Shown here piece by piece: positions 7,988-16,298 of a DNA stretch of 56,989 nucleotides. Position 1 is the first letter of the stretch, and each line of letters begins with the position of its first letter. The position numbers and the translations under genes were made by a program. Below the pieces are notes generated by a model. That model had not been told where the DNA came from. It ran no database searches and saw nothing but the letters and a program-made list of their open reading frames with translations. Origin of the DNA: Streptomyces echinatus (GTDB lineage: Bacteria; Actinomycetota; Actinomycetes; Streptomycetales; Streptomycetaceae); assembly GCF_014203595.1 (NCBI RefSeq), contig NZ_JACHJK010000026.1, positions 1 to 56,989 on the forward strand, in the 5' to 3' direction.

Positions 7988-9925
7988 ATGACCGTTCTGG
8001 CAACCCACGTCGGCGGGCCTGCCGCACCCGACCGTGCAAGCCCTCCCACGGACGGTTCCCGGTCGCACCGGGCGGGCGCCGTCGACCACGTGACGGCCGC
8101 CGGACCGGCGGCGACGGACCCGCAGTCGGCCCGTGAACTGGCCCGGCTGCTCTTCGGCAGCGGCGACGAGCGGGAGAAGAACCACGGCATATGGCGTCGG
8201 CTGATCAGCCGGCAGACGTTCCGTCACCGCCCCGGCCGCTCCGCCGCGGAACAGGCGGCCCAGGCCTACACGTGGCTGCGGCTGGTGAACGACACCGTCG
8301 AGAACGCCGAGAGCCTCGCCCGGGACCCGAGCGTGCTGGCGAACCTCCACGAGTGGGCCGCGATCGTGGACGGCGGCGGAAGCCTGTGCACGGTGGCGAG
8401 CATCCACTACAACCTGTTCCTCGGCAGCCTCCTGGACCACGACCCCGACGAGCGCCGGGACCTCTCCGAGTTCACGTCCATGCGCCGCATCGGAACGTTC
8501 CTGTGCACCGAGGTCGACCACGGCAACGACAGCGCCAGCCTGGAGACCACCGCCGAGTTCGACCGCGAGAGCGGTGGATTCATCCTCCACACCCCGCACC
8601 CCGGCGCCCGGAAGTTCATGCCCAACACCAGCACCACCGGCGGACCCAAGACCGCGACGGTCGCCGCCCGTCTCCTGGTCGACGGCGAGGACCAGGGCGT
8701 TTTCCTGTTCCTGACCCCCCTGAGCGACGAACGCGGCCTGCTGCCGGGCGTCGAGGTACGTGAGTTGCCCTTCCGGGCCGGCGCCCCCGTGGACCACTGC
8801 CTGACCGCCTTCCACCACGTCCGGCTGCCGCGCGAGGCCCTGCTCGCGGCAGAGCACGGCCGACTCGGTCACGACGCCACCCTGACCAGCACCTTCGGCA
8901 GCCGCCGCAAACGCTTCCTGCACTCCATCGGCCGGGTCACCGTCGGAAAGCTGTGCATGAGCGGCGCCGCCGTCGGCGCCTCGCGGGCAGCGGTGAACAT
9001 CGCCGTCCGCTACGGCCAGCACCGTCACGTCACCGGGCCGAAGGCCGGCGAACGTATTCCCGTCAACACCCACCGCACCCACCACAGCCGCCTGCTGAGG
9101 TCCACGGCCACCGCCTACGCCATGACCTTCCTGCACCGTTCGGTGCTCTCCGGCTGGGCCCGCCACACCGCCGAGAACCAGGCCGAAGCCGAACGCCAGG
9201 TGGCCATCGCCAAGGGCTGGATCACCTGGCAGGCCCGCGCCATCGCCGCGGAGTGCCGCGAACGCTGCGGCGCCCAGGGCCTGTTCGCGGTCAACGGCCT
9301 TTCCGACTACGCCCCGTACATCGAGGGGACCGTCACCGCCGAGGGCGACAACCTCGTGATCTGGACCAAAGCCGCGGCGGAACTCCTGCTCGGCCACCAG
9401 GACACCACCCCCTCGCCCTTGGGGGCAGCCGGCACCGGTGAGCTGACCGACCTCTCCTTCCTGCGTGCGCTGCTCGCCCGGGCCGAAGCGATCTGGAAGA
9501 CCCGCGCCAAGGCCGCCCTGCGCCGCGACCGCACCGGCGGCTCGGTCGCCCGCTGGAACAAGGCCTCCTCGGCGGCGCTGGAAATGGTCTCCGTCCACGC
9601 CGCCCTGCGCGCCGCCGAGGCGTTCATCGAAGCGGTGGAGCAGGCTGCCGGGCCCCGGGCCCGCCACCTGCTCCAGCAGCTGTGCACCCTCTTCCTGCTC
9701 GACCAGCTCGGCGCCCACACCGGCGACCTCCTCGCCGCCGGCCACATCAGCGCCGACCACATCCGCGAACTGCCGCTCCTGACCGACTCGCTGCTCGACG
9801 ACCTCGCCCCCCACATGACCACCCTCGTCGACGGCTTCGACCTGCCCGACCAGTTCCTCGACGCCATACCCATAGCGAACGGCGCCGGCATCGACCTGGC
9901 CGCTTACGCCCACCGGGGCGAGTGA
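7988..9925 (+). CDS. aco: Acyl-CoA oxidase (Aco-like, avenolide-type hormone biosynthesis)
   Basis: A 645-residue protein of the acyl-CoA oxidase branch of the acyl-CoA dehydrogenase superfamily. Recognisable blocks are FLCTEVDHGNDS (substrate and FAD domain), the central-domain sequence FLHSIGRVTVGKLCMSGAAV and the C-terminal ECRERCGAQGLFAVN with TAEGDNLVIW. Length matches acyl-CoA oxidases (about 640-660) rather than dehydrogenases (about 380). Acyl-CoA oxidases introduce a trans-2,3 double bond with O2 as acceptor. In avenolide biosynthesis Aco makes the unsaturated acyl-CoA that closes to the butenolide. The gene is divergent from the AvaR1-like receptor and ends in a strong hairpin, so it is a single-gene unit likely repressed by that receptor. 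Confidence 0.85.
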   Translation: MTVLATHVGGPAAPDRASPPTDGSRSHRAGAVDHVTAAGPAATDPQSARELARLLFGSGDEREKNHGIWRRLISRQTFRHRPGRSAAEQAAQAYTWLRLVNDTVENAESLARDPSVLANLHEWAAIVDGGGSLCTVASIHYNLFLGSLLDHDPDERRDLSEFTSMRRIGTFLCTEVDHGNDSASLETTAEFDRESGGFILHTPHPGARKFMPNTSTTGGPKTATVAARLLVDGEDQGVFLFLTPLSDERGLLPGVEVRELPFRAGAPVDHCLTAFHHVRLPREALLAAEHGRLGHDATLTSTFGSRRKRFLHSIGRVTVGKLCMSGAAVGASRAAVNIAVRYGQHRHVTGPKAGERIPVNTHRTHHSRLLRSTATAYAMTFLHRSVLSGWARHTAENQAEAERQVAIAKGWITWQARAIAAECRERCGAQGLFAVNGLSDYAPYIEGTVTAEGDNLVIWTKAAAELLLGHQDTTPSPLGAAGTGELTDLSFLRALLARAEAIWKTRAKAALRRDRTGGSVARWNKASSAALEMVSVHAALRAAEAFIEAVEQAAGPRARHLLQQLCTLFLLDQLGAHTGDLLAAGHISADHIRELPLLTDSLLDDLAPHMTTLVDGFDLPDQFLDAIPIANGAGIDLAAYAHRGE

Positions 9926-9944
9926 CAGCGCCCGACGCCCCGCT

Positions 9945-9997
9945 CCGTGTGCCGCGAGGCCCCCGCCCGGACCGGGCGGGGGCCTCGCGGCACACGG
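9945..9997 (+). terminator. Very long perfect hairpin terminator after aco
   Basis: Positions 9945-9970 are the exact reverse complement of 9972-9997: a 26-bp stem (starting CCGTGTGCCGCGAGGCCCCC) with a single unpaired A between the arms. It begins 20 bp past the oxidase stop and separates the hormone cassette from the next operon. Confidence 0.85.
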
Positions 9998-10371
9998 ACC
10001 GGATCCGCTCGGCAGACCTTTCCTCCCGCCCGGCCCGAAATGGCCGGTGCGGCAACGACCCGCACCGGCCCCCCGTCCGCCCGGACGGCCACGGCAGCGG
10101 TCCGGTCACCGAACCCTCAATCGGGTAAAGAAATGGGAAGGTGCACCGCACCTCGTCCCGGCGTCTCCGAGTTCCCGCGACGGCCCGCCGTGAGGCGACG
10201 CCCGTATTGATGCCTCCGGGCCTTATGCGAAACGCATGAGGGTGCATGCGGAAAAACTATTCCGAGAGGCAACCTCCGGCGGATAGCGTCGAGGCAGTTA
10301 CGTTGCCCTGGCATTGTGGCAGTGACGGGTGCCGAGTCGTCGGCCAAATCCCTTTCTTGGAGGAACAGGCT
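9998..10371 (+). other. Leader region of the carrier-protein operon
   Basis: About 370 bp before the transglutaminase-like gene. The part after 10240 (AAAAACTATTCCGAGAGGCA) is AT-richer than its surroundings and probably holds the promoter, but I cannot fix -35/-10 boxes. No ARE-like site was seen. Confidence 0.35.
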
Positions 10372-11349
10372 GTGCTGCGTCAAACAGTCACCCCCCATGC
10401 ACCCTGGGAAGAGGTGGCGGAATCCATCGAGTTCGTACCCGCCGAGTATTCCCACAAGACCCAGCCCGAATCGACGGCGCAGGAAATGCTGAGGTGCGGC
10501 CCGGCGGACATCGACAGGCTCGCCGATGCGGGCCTGCCGTTCGAAGTCCGGTCGGGAGTGCGCCACTTCGACGTGAACGACCTCTACAACCTCGGCATGT
10601 ACTCGGGCAGGGGAAACACACAGCCGGAGCTCGCGTTCCGCATGCTGTTCCGCTTCGCCGGCCGCCCGGTCGACGATCTGCTGCGCGAGAAGACCTGGGA
10701 CTTCAAGGTCACACTGGACTGCGTCGCGTGCGAGGGGGAGGCGCCCTGGCGTTTCGCCGCGCCCGACGCCGCCCGCTTCGGCGGGCGGGTCGCCGGCGGA
10801 CAGGCACCGCAGGCGAGCACGGGGTCGGCCCACTACCAGGCGAAGGTCACCACGCTCGGCGCCCGGACCCCCCTGCTCTCCGCCCAGCTGCGCCGCCTGA
10901 CCCGCGACTACCTCGACTCCGGCTACCGCTGGCAGATGATCCCCGTCGCGATGCAGGCCGACTACGAGCTGGTGCACGCGCTGGGCGCGACGAGCTGCAT
11001 CGCCGCCAGCCTGCTGCTCGCCGAGCGGTTCCGGTCGGCCGGGTACCGGGCCGAGGCGAAGCGGGGCTGGTTCTGCGGCGTGCTCGGCGGCGCCCTCGAC
11101 CTGCCGCACGCATGCGTGGAGGTCGTGGACGACGACGGTGCGCTCAAGACCGTCGACATCGCCAAGGCGCAGCTGGCCGCACGCCTGTCACCGGACACCG
11201 GGGACTTCCAGGAGCTGTGCCTCGGGTCGATCTACAACAAGGTGATCCCGTCCACGGCTTGTGGAAACGCCTCCTTCGGGCAGCACGAATGCGGCTCCCG
11301 ACAGCCGGTCCAGGTGCGCGCGGACATTCGATCGATGCAGGGAAGCTGA
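10372..11349 (+). CDS. Transglutaminase-like protein, possible amide-forming condensing enzyme
   Basis: A 325-residue protein whose second half carries a possible Cys-His-Asp arrangement of the transglutaminase/papain-like fold: ALGATSCIAASLLL, then LPHACVEVVDDDG and KTVDIAK. The start is the GTG at 10372 behind CTTGGAGGA; an upstream in-frame ATG at 10246 has no ribosome site. In andrimid biosynthesis the transglutaminase homologue AdmF joins two carrier-bound acyl groups by an amide bond. This gene heads an operon with two carrier proteins, so a similar role is attractive. The family link is from a short motif set only; several Cys residues near the C-terminus are unusual. Annotation as unknown protein would also be defensible. 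Confidence 0.5.
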   Translation: MLRQTVTPHAPWEEVAESIEFVPAEYSHKTQPESTAQEMLRCGPADIDRLADAGLPFEVRSGVRHFDVNDLYNLGMYSGRGNTQPELAFRMLFRFAGRPVDDLLREKTWDFKVTLDCVACEGEAPWRFAAPDAARFGGRVAGGQAPQASTGSAHYQAKVTTLGARTPLLSAQLRRLTRDYLDSGYRWQMIPVAMQADYELVHALGATSCIAASLLLAERFRSAGYRAEAKRGWFCGVLGGALDLPHACVEVVDDDGALKTVDIAKAQLAARLSPDTGDFQELCLGSIYNKVIPSTACGNASFGQHECGSRQPVQVRADIRSMQGS

Positions 11350-11387
11350 ACTCTTGCACCACTGCGTTCGGAAGGGCGAGCAGAAAA

Positions 11388-12266
11388 ATGGCGACACGTG
11401 AGATCGAGCCGGTCGTGCTGGACCTGAACCGGTTGGAGAACCTAGCCGAATCCGGCTACTACAACCCGTATTCGATGTTCGACTGGCCCGACACCATCGA
11501 GCCCGGCCTGCCGTGGATGAGCGAGAGCCTCACCACGCTGGCCGGCACCGAGATGTGGGACGAACTGACCCGCGAACAGCAGATCGCGCTGACCAAGTAC
11601 GAGGCGATCAACTTCTTCAGCCTCAACATCCACGGCATCCGTGAATTGCTGAACGAAGTCGTGATGCGCATTCACGAGCGGACCTACGCGGATGTCTCGG
11701 AGTTCCTGCACCACTTCATCGGTGAGGAAAACGAGCACATGTGGTTCTTCGCGCAGTTCTGCCTGCGCTACGGAGGCCGGCTCTACCCCGCGCAGCCGAC
11801 GCTCAAGGCCGACTCGGTCGAGCACCTCTCGCCGGTGGCCCGCGAACTGATCGTGTTCGCGCGCATCCTGATCTTCGAGGAGATCGTCGACTACTACAAC
11901 GCCCACATGGCGACCGACCAGTCGCTGCCGCACATCGCCCGCGAGATCAACCGCGTGCACCACCAGGACGAGAGCCGGCACGTCGCCTTCGGCCGGATGA
12001 TCTTCACCAACCTGCTCGCCCAGGTGTCCAGGCGCGACCCCGACGAGGTGCCGGCGGTCGCCGAGTACCTCGAGAACTACCTGCAGTACAGCATCGCCAC
12101 CCTCTACAACCCGGCCGCCTACCGCGACGCGGACATTCCGGACGCGCTCGCGCTGCGGCGGCGGGCGCTGGAACACCCTGCCCGTGCCGAGGCGCACGAG
12201 CAGGTGCTGAAGCGGACCCGGAAGTTCCTGTCGAAGGCAGGCGTCGGCAGGGAGCTGATCAAGTGA
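11388..12266 (+). CDS. AurF-like diiron oxygenase (putative N-oxygenase)
   Basis: A 292-residue, all-helical ferritin-like protein. The iron ligands are visible as KYEAINFF, EENEH (E-x-x-H), FEEIVDYY and DESRH (E-x-x-H), the spacing of the AurF/CmlI family. Members mostly oxidise amines to hydroxylamine, nitroso or nitro groups; a few hydroxylate carbon. No signal peptide, so cytosolic. The ATG at 11388 follows GGAAGGG. The gene overlaps the next carrier-protein gene by the GTGA of its stop, which argues that its substrate is carried on that protein. AurF itself acts on free p-aminobenzoate, so a tethered substrate is inference. Confidence 0.78.
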   Translation: MATREIEPVVLDLNRLENLAESGYYNPYSMFDWPDTIEPGLPWMSESLTTLAGTEMWDELTREQQIALTKYEAINFFSLNIHGIRELLNEVVMRIHERTYADVSEFLHHFIGEENEHMWFFAQFCLRYGGRLYPAQPTLKADSVEHLSPVARELIVFARILIFEEIVDYYNAHMATDQSLPHIAREINRVHHQDESRHVAFGRMIFTNLLAQVSRRDPDEVPAVAEYLENYLQYSIATLYNPAAYRDADIPDALALRRRALEHPARAEAHEQVLKRTRKFLSKAGVGRELIK

Positions 12267-12511
12267 CGACCGAGCCCATGCAGGCGGTACGCGAGTTCAT
12301 CGTGGGCCGCAACCCCGCACTCGACCACCTGTCCGACGATCTGGACCTCATCGACAGCCGCGCCATCAACTCGCTGGCCTTCGTCGAGTTCATCTTCCTG
12401 CTGGAAGAGCTGACCGGGGAGCCGATCGATCCCGAGGACCTCGATCTCGACGACTTCCGCACCCTCAGCGCGCTGAACGCCCGTTTCTTCAAGGAGGAGG
12501 CAGCCCGATGA
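12263..12511 (+). CDS. Acyl/aminoacyl carrier protein 1
   Basis: An 82-residue, strongly acidic protein with the carrier-protein helix II motif INSLAFVEFIFLLEELTG. Ser37 is the probable phosphopantetheine site; the usual Asp before it is Asn (N-S-L). The GTG start overlaps the diiron gene stop, and its own end overlaps the ligase gene by 4 bp, so the three are translationally coupled. Carrier proteins beside seryl-tRNA-synthetase-like ligases accept a single amino acid as thioester. This is most likely the aminoacyl carrier of the pathway. It is too short and lacks features to be a PKS or NRPS fragment. Confidence 0.82.
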   Translation: MTTEPMQAVREFIVGRNPALDHLSDDLDLIDSRAINSLAFVEFIFLLEELTGEPIDPEDLDLDDFRTLSALNARFFKEEAAR

Positions 12512-13335
12512 CCACGGCGACCGACAACGGCCTGGGAGTTCTCGACGGCAGCCAGCTGAGGGTGCTGCGGGCGATCGACGCGGTGTTCCGGCGCCTGGCC
12601 GAGGGCTGGGACGCGCCGGAGTTCCGGTTCCCGTTCCTGATGCGCTGCAAGGACCTCGACACGTTCGACTACTACGACAACTTCCCGCACCTGGGCCTGG
12701 CCGCGACCCGGCTCGACCCGCAACGCCTCGGCGGTCTGCTGACCGAGGCGGAGCGGCCGGTCGAGCGGATACCGGCCGAGGTGATGGAGCCGACCGCGTT
12801 CGCGCTGCCCTCGGCGGCCTGCTACTCGATCTACGTCGACCTGGCGGGCTCCACGCTGCCCGCCGAAGGGACGATGCGCACCACCGTCGGCACCTGCTTC
12901 CGCAACGAGACCCACTACGAGGGCCTGCAGCGGCTGCTCGGCTTCTCCATGCGGGAGATCGTCTGCGTGGCGCCGGAGAACGTGGCCAAGAACCACCTGC
13001 TCCGCGCCAAGGACGCCGTGACGGCCCTGTGCGCCGAACTCGGCCTGGACGTCCGTCTCGAGGCCGCCACCGACCCGTTCTTCGACAAGAACAGCGGCAA
13101 GGCGAAGATGCAGCGGCTGTTCCCGGTCAAGGAGGAGTTCGTCGTGGGCGGCCTGGCGATCGGCTCGGTCAACTACCACCGCAACTTCTTCGGCGAGCGG
13201 TGCGGCATCCTGGCCGGCGAGGACACGGCGCACACCAGCTGCCTCGCCTTCGGCCTGGAGCGCTGGGTGCACACCCTGACCGAGCGGTTCGGCAGCGCCG
13301 ACGCCGCCGCGTCCGCGGTCGAGAGCCTGAGCTGA
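12508..13335 (+). CDS. Amino acid:[carrier protein] ligase (class II aaRS-like)
   Basis: A 275-residue homologue of the catalytic core of class II aminoacyl-tRNA synthetases without a tRNA-binding arm. Motif 2 is seen as CFRNETHYEGLQRL and motif 3 as SCLAFGLERW; Cys in SAACYSIY is a possible zinc ligand. Characterised bacterial relatives (atypical seryl-tRNA-synthetase homologues) adenylate Gly or Ala and transfer it to a phosphopantetheinylated carrier protein instead of tRNA. The partner here is surely the carrier protein encoded immediately upstream with a 4-bp overlap. The amino acid cannot be read by eye. The gene ends in TGATG, coupling it to the next gene. Confidence 0.85.
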   Translation: MTTATDNGLGVLDGSQLRVLRAIDAVFRRLAEGWDAPEFRFPFLMRCKDLDTFDYYDNFPHLGLAATRLDPQRLGGLLTEAERPVERIPAEVMEPTAFALPSAACYSIYVDLAGSTLPAEGTMRTTVGTCFRNETHYEGLQRLLGFSMREIVCVAPENVAKNHLLRAKDAVTALCAELGLDVRLEAATDPFFDKNSGKAKMQRLFPVKEEFVVGGLAIGSVNYHRNFFGERCGILAGEDTAHTSCLAFGLERWVHTLTERFGSADAAASAVESLS

Positions 13336-14333
13336 TGCCGTCCGTGGCGGGGGTGCTCGGCACCGACGTGAGTCTGCTGCAGTCCGGCATGGGCGGTGTA
13401 GCGGGCTCGGAACTGGCCTGCGCGGTGTCCGACGCGGGCGCCGCGGGCTGCGCGGGCGGCTACAAGCTGGCCGGCGGCGCACTGTCGGCCATGCTCGCCC
13501 GGCTGACCTCGGGCACCGACCGGCCCGTCGGCGTGAACCTGATCCCGGAAGTGGTCGGGCCGGACGAGCTGGACCGGCAAGTGGCGCAGGTGCTCGACGA
13601 GACACCGGACCGCGTGCACCTGTCCTTCTTCGGCATGCCCCACGACGCCGTGTTCGACCGGGTCACCGCAGCGGGCCGGCACCTGGTGGTGCAGGTCGGG
13701 ACGGTCGAGGACGGTGTCCACGCGGCCGCGCGGGGCGCCGTGGTGGTGGCGCAGGGAATCGAGGCGGGCGGTCACCTGCTCGGTACGTCGCGACGTGACG
13801 ACCTGATGGGCGCACTGCGGGCACGGGTGCCCGACGCCTGCCTCGTCGCCTCGGGCGGAATCGGCTCGCCCGGGGAGGCCGCACGGGCACTGGCCGCCGG
13901 CGCCGACGGGGTGCTGCTCGGCACCGCCTTCGTCGTCGCTCACGAATCGCGGGCCCACGCCCGCTTCAAGTCGGCGGTCACCGACGCGGACGAGACCGAC
14001 ACCGTGATCACCGATGTGTACGAGATCGGGTGGCCGGGCCGACGGCACCGCGTGCTCGCCACGGCCGTCACCGCCGACCCCGGGCAGCCCGCGAAGTTCA
14101 TCGGCAAGACGCTGGTCGAAGGAAAGCCGTACCTGGTGCCGCGCTTCAGCGCGGCGGTGCCCACCGAGGCGACCAGCGGCCGCATCGAAGAGATGGCGCT
14201 GTACTGCGGCCGGTCCTGCGGCGAGATCTCCGAGGAGGTCTCGGCGGCCGACGTCGTCGCCGCATTCGCACGGGTCCTTGCGGGGGCCGAAGTCGTCAAC
14301 ACCGAGGAGAAGGCGGAACATCATGTCGGCTGA
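13335..14333 (+). CDS. Nitronate monooxygenase-type FMN protein
   Basis: A 332-residue TIM-barrel flavoprotein of the NPD/nitronate monooxygenase family. Characteristic blocks are LLQSGMGGVAGSELA at the N-terminus, AQGIEAGGHLLG with the catalytic-type His, and the FMN-phosphate loop SGGIGSPGEAARAL. Family members oxidise alkyl nitronates to carbonyls and nitrite, though some act as dehydrogenases or enoyl reductases in biosynthesis. Placed next to an AurF-type oxygenase, a nitro or nitronate substrate would make sense: it could remove or reshape an over-oxidised intermediate. Start ATG overlaps the ligase stop by one base. FMN binding is firm; the reaction is inference. Confidence 0.78.
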   Translation: MPSVAGVLGTDVSLLQSGMGGVAGSELACAVSDAGAAGCAGGYKLAGGALSAMLARLTSGTDRPVGVNLIPEVVGPDELDRQVAQVLDETPDRVHLSFFGMPHDAVFDRVTAAGRHLVVQVGTVEDGVHAAARGAVVVAQGIEAGGHLLGTSRRDDLMGALRARVPDACLVASGGIGSPGEAARALAAGADGVLLGTAFVVAHESRAHARFKSAVTDADETDTVITDVYEIGWPGRRHRVLATAVTADPGQPAKFIGKTLVEGKPYLVPRFSAAVPTEATSGRIEEMALYCGRSCGEISEEVSAADVVAAFARVLAGAEVVNTEEKAEHHVG

Positions 14334-15192
14334 TGCAGTGCAGGACGAGTACTACCACGACCTGAGCTACCGCGAGGACACACCGCTGGTACGCACCCGG
14401 GAGGGCGTCGAACTCTACTGCGAGTCCACAGGTGAGGGCATCGCCATCACGACGCTCAACAACTTCTTCTTCACCGCCCCGTTCTGGCGCGACTACACCG
14501 ACGAACTCGCCAAGCACTACCGCGTGGTCAGCTACGACCTGTGCAATCACGGCCACTCCACGCGCCTGGGACAGGAACCGGCCTGGGAGGAGCACGCGGC
14601 GGACCTGGTCGGACTGCTCGACGCCCTGGAGATCGACTCGACGTACCTGCTCGCCTCGTCGGCCTCCACCCAGCTCGCCCGTGACGTGGCCCTCACCTAC
14701 CCCGACCGGGTCCGAGGCCTGGTGCTGGCCGGACCGGTCGTCGGCCCGCAGATACGGCGTCACCGGATGCTCCAGCGGGCCTGGCTGCGGACGTTGAACA
14801 GCCACGACATACCCGTGCTGTTCAGCCACATGTACCCCGAGTTCGTCAGCACGCAGATGATCGAGGAGTACGGCGTGCCGGGCTTCCTCGGCCTGCGGGA
14901 GAGCTTCCTCGCCATGTCGACGCCCGAGGAGCTCAACAACGGCCTGACGCTGGCCCAGCAGGGTGATCCCAGCACCGAGTTGCTGACCCGCATCCAGGCG
15001 CCGACGCTGATCGCCCTGGGCGACGACGACATTCTGCTCGGCCCGACGGCGGGCCACGAACTGGCCGCGCTGTTCCCGAACGGCCGCTGCGCGATCATGC
15101 CGAAGGCCGGCCATGTGCCCTTCCTCGACGACCCCGTGGGCTTCCAGGAGCTCGTGCACAAGTTCATCGACGAAGCGGAAGAGCATGTCTGA
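14323..15192 (+). CDS. Alpha/beta hydrolase with altered nucleophile elbow
   Basis: A 289-residue alpha/beta-hydrolase-fold protein. The oxyanion region (LNNFFFTAPFWRDY), strand GDDDILLG (acid) and AGHVPFLDDP (His) are in place. The nucleophile elbow reads ASSAS instead of G-x-S-x-G, with Ser113 the probable nucleophile and both glycines replaced. It overlaps the upstream flavoprotein gene by 11 bp and the downstream carrier gene by 8 bp. It could act as a type II thioesterase releasing products from the carrier proteins, as a C-C hydrolase or as an acyltransferase. The start ATG has GAGGAGAAGG ahead of it. Confidence 0.75.
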   Translation: MSADAVQDEYYHDLSYREDTPLVRTREGVELYCESTGEGIAITTLNNFFFTAPFWRDYTDELAKHYRVVSYDLCNHGHSTRLGQEPAWEEHAADLVGLLDALEIDSTYLLASSASTQLARDVALTYPDRVRGLVLAGPVVGPQIRRHRMLQRAWLRTLNSHDIPVLFSHMYPEFVSTQMIEEYGVPGFLGLRESFLAMSTPEELNNGLTLAQQGDPSTELLTRIQAPTLIALGDDDILLGPTAGHELAALFPNGRCAIMPKAGHVPFLDDPVGFQELVHKFIDEAEEHV

Positions 15193-15439
15193 CACGGCCG
15201 TGGAGGTACGGCGGCGGATCCGCGAGCTGCTGGTCGATGTGTTCGGCGGCCCCTCCTTCGTCAGCACAGTGCACGACGCCGTGTCGCTCCGCGAGGCCGG
15301 GGTCCCGTCCACCGCGCTGGTCGCTCTGCTGGTCGCGATGGAGGACGCGTTCGGTTTCGAGTGGGCCGACGACGTGCGGCCCGAGGTGCTGCGCTCGATC
15401 GATTCACTGGCAGGCCATGTCGTGGCGCTGCGCGGCTGA
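15185..15439 (+). CDS. Acyl carrier protein 2
   Basis: An 84-residue acidic carrier protein. The helix II segment AGVPSTALVALLVAMEDAFG fits phosphopantetheine-binding proteins, with Ser42 as the attachment site at the right distance from the conserved Glu; the usual Asp before it is Pro. The start overlaps the hydrolase gene. It differs clearly from carrier protein 1, so the pathway appears to use two separate tethered intermediates, one aminoacyl and one acyl. This supports a condensation between two carriers by the transglutaminase-like or KSIII-like enzyme. Confidence 0.78.
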   Translation: MSDTAVEVRRRIRELLVDVFGGPSFVSTVHDAVSLREAGVPSTALVALLVAMEDAFGFEWADDVRPEVLRSIDSLAGHVVALRG

Positions 15440-15449
15440 GGGGCTCACG

Positions 15450-16016
15450 GTGACCGCCGAGCCGGCCGTGCTCCGGAACGCGGCACCGGAGATGTCGATG
15501 GGGACGTCCCCGGTGCCGCCGCCCCACGGACCGGCCGAGCAGTTCGCGGCCGGCCGTCGTGCGGCCGCCGCGGCACTGGCCGCAGCCGGGTCGATCGAGC
15601 GGACCGTGCCCCGGGCCCGGGACGGCAGGCCGCTCTTCCCCCGGGGGTTCACCGGTTCGATCTCCCACACCGACCGGCTCGCGGTCGCCGTCGTGGCCCC
15701 CGGTGCCGAGGCGGTCGGCGTCGACATCGAGCCCGCGACCATCACCTCTCGTACGGCCGCGTTCATCCTGCGGGAACGGGAGCGGCGCCTGCTGCTCGCT
15801 CCGGCCGGCCCCTACACCGCGCGCGACCTGTTCGCCGCCAAGGAAGCCGCGTTCAAGGCGATGAACTGCCTCGGAACCCTGGGTGAGTTCCTGTTCTGGC
15901 AGATCCGCCTCAGCCGGTCCGGCGGGGCGCTGACCGCAGCGTACGGCGGCGAATCGGTGCCGGTGTGGATCCGCCCGGAGGCGGACCATTCGTTCGCCGT
16001 GGCGATACGGCGTTGA
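15450..16016 (+). CDS. 4'-Phosphopantetheinyl transferase (EntD/Sfp type, short)
   Basis: A 188-residue protein carrying the Mg-binding GVDIEP motif, the preceding SISHTDRLAVAVV block and AAKEAAFKAMN (the KEA motif). It transfers phosphopantetheine from CoA to carrier-protein serines and so activates both small carriers upstream and probably the NRPS T domains. It is shorter than usual (about 220-240) because the N-terminus is trimmed. The start is uncertain: the GTG at 15450 has only a weak GAGGGG ahead. It begins 10 bp after carrier protein 2, so it belongs to the same operon. Confidence 0.85.
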   Translation: MTAEPAVLRNAAPEMSMGTSPVPPPHGPAEQFAAGRRAAAAALAAAGSIERTVPRARDGRPLFPRGFTGSISHTDRLAVAVVAPGAEAVGVDIEPATITSRTAAFILRERERRLLLAPAGPYTARDLFAAKEAAFKAMNCLGTLGEFLFWQIRLSRSGGALTAAYGGESVPVWIRPEADHSFAVAIRR

Positions 16017-16298
16017 CGCCGGCGGCAGGGGGAGGAAGCGCATCCGGCGCGCGCCCCGGACGAACGGGCGGCCTCGACGCACCGGTGGGGCGATCCCGCG
16101 GACCGGACGGCGGATCCGCCGGCCGTGCGGGCCGGCCAGGAAGGACGCGGCGCTGAACACCGCTTCGCACGCCGGGCCGCCCCACCCCGTCGCGACCCTC
16201 CGGCCCGGCCCGACGCCTCGACCCCTGTGCCCACCCGCCCGCGCGCGAGCGCGCACGCCCGCTCGTGCGAGGGCCGTTGCCCCCCTCTGGAGACCCTC

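Noticed and set aside
7895..9913. A 672-codon open frame on the minus strand opposite the acyl-CoA oxidase gene
   Set aside because: Composition is Val/Gly/Gln-rich without domains, and it runs through the ARE/promoter region. It is an antisense shadow.
3000..9925. A gamma-butyrolactone (AfsA-type) hormone locus
   Set aside because: No AfsA-like gene is present; the P450 and acyl-CoA oxidase fit the butenolide route instead.
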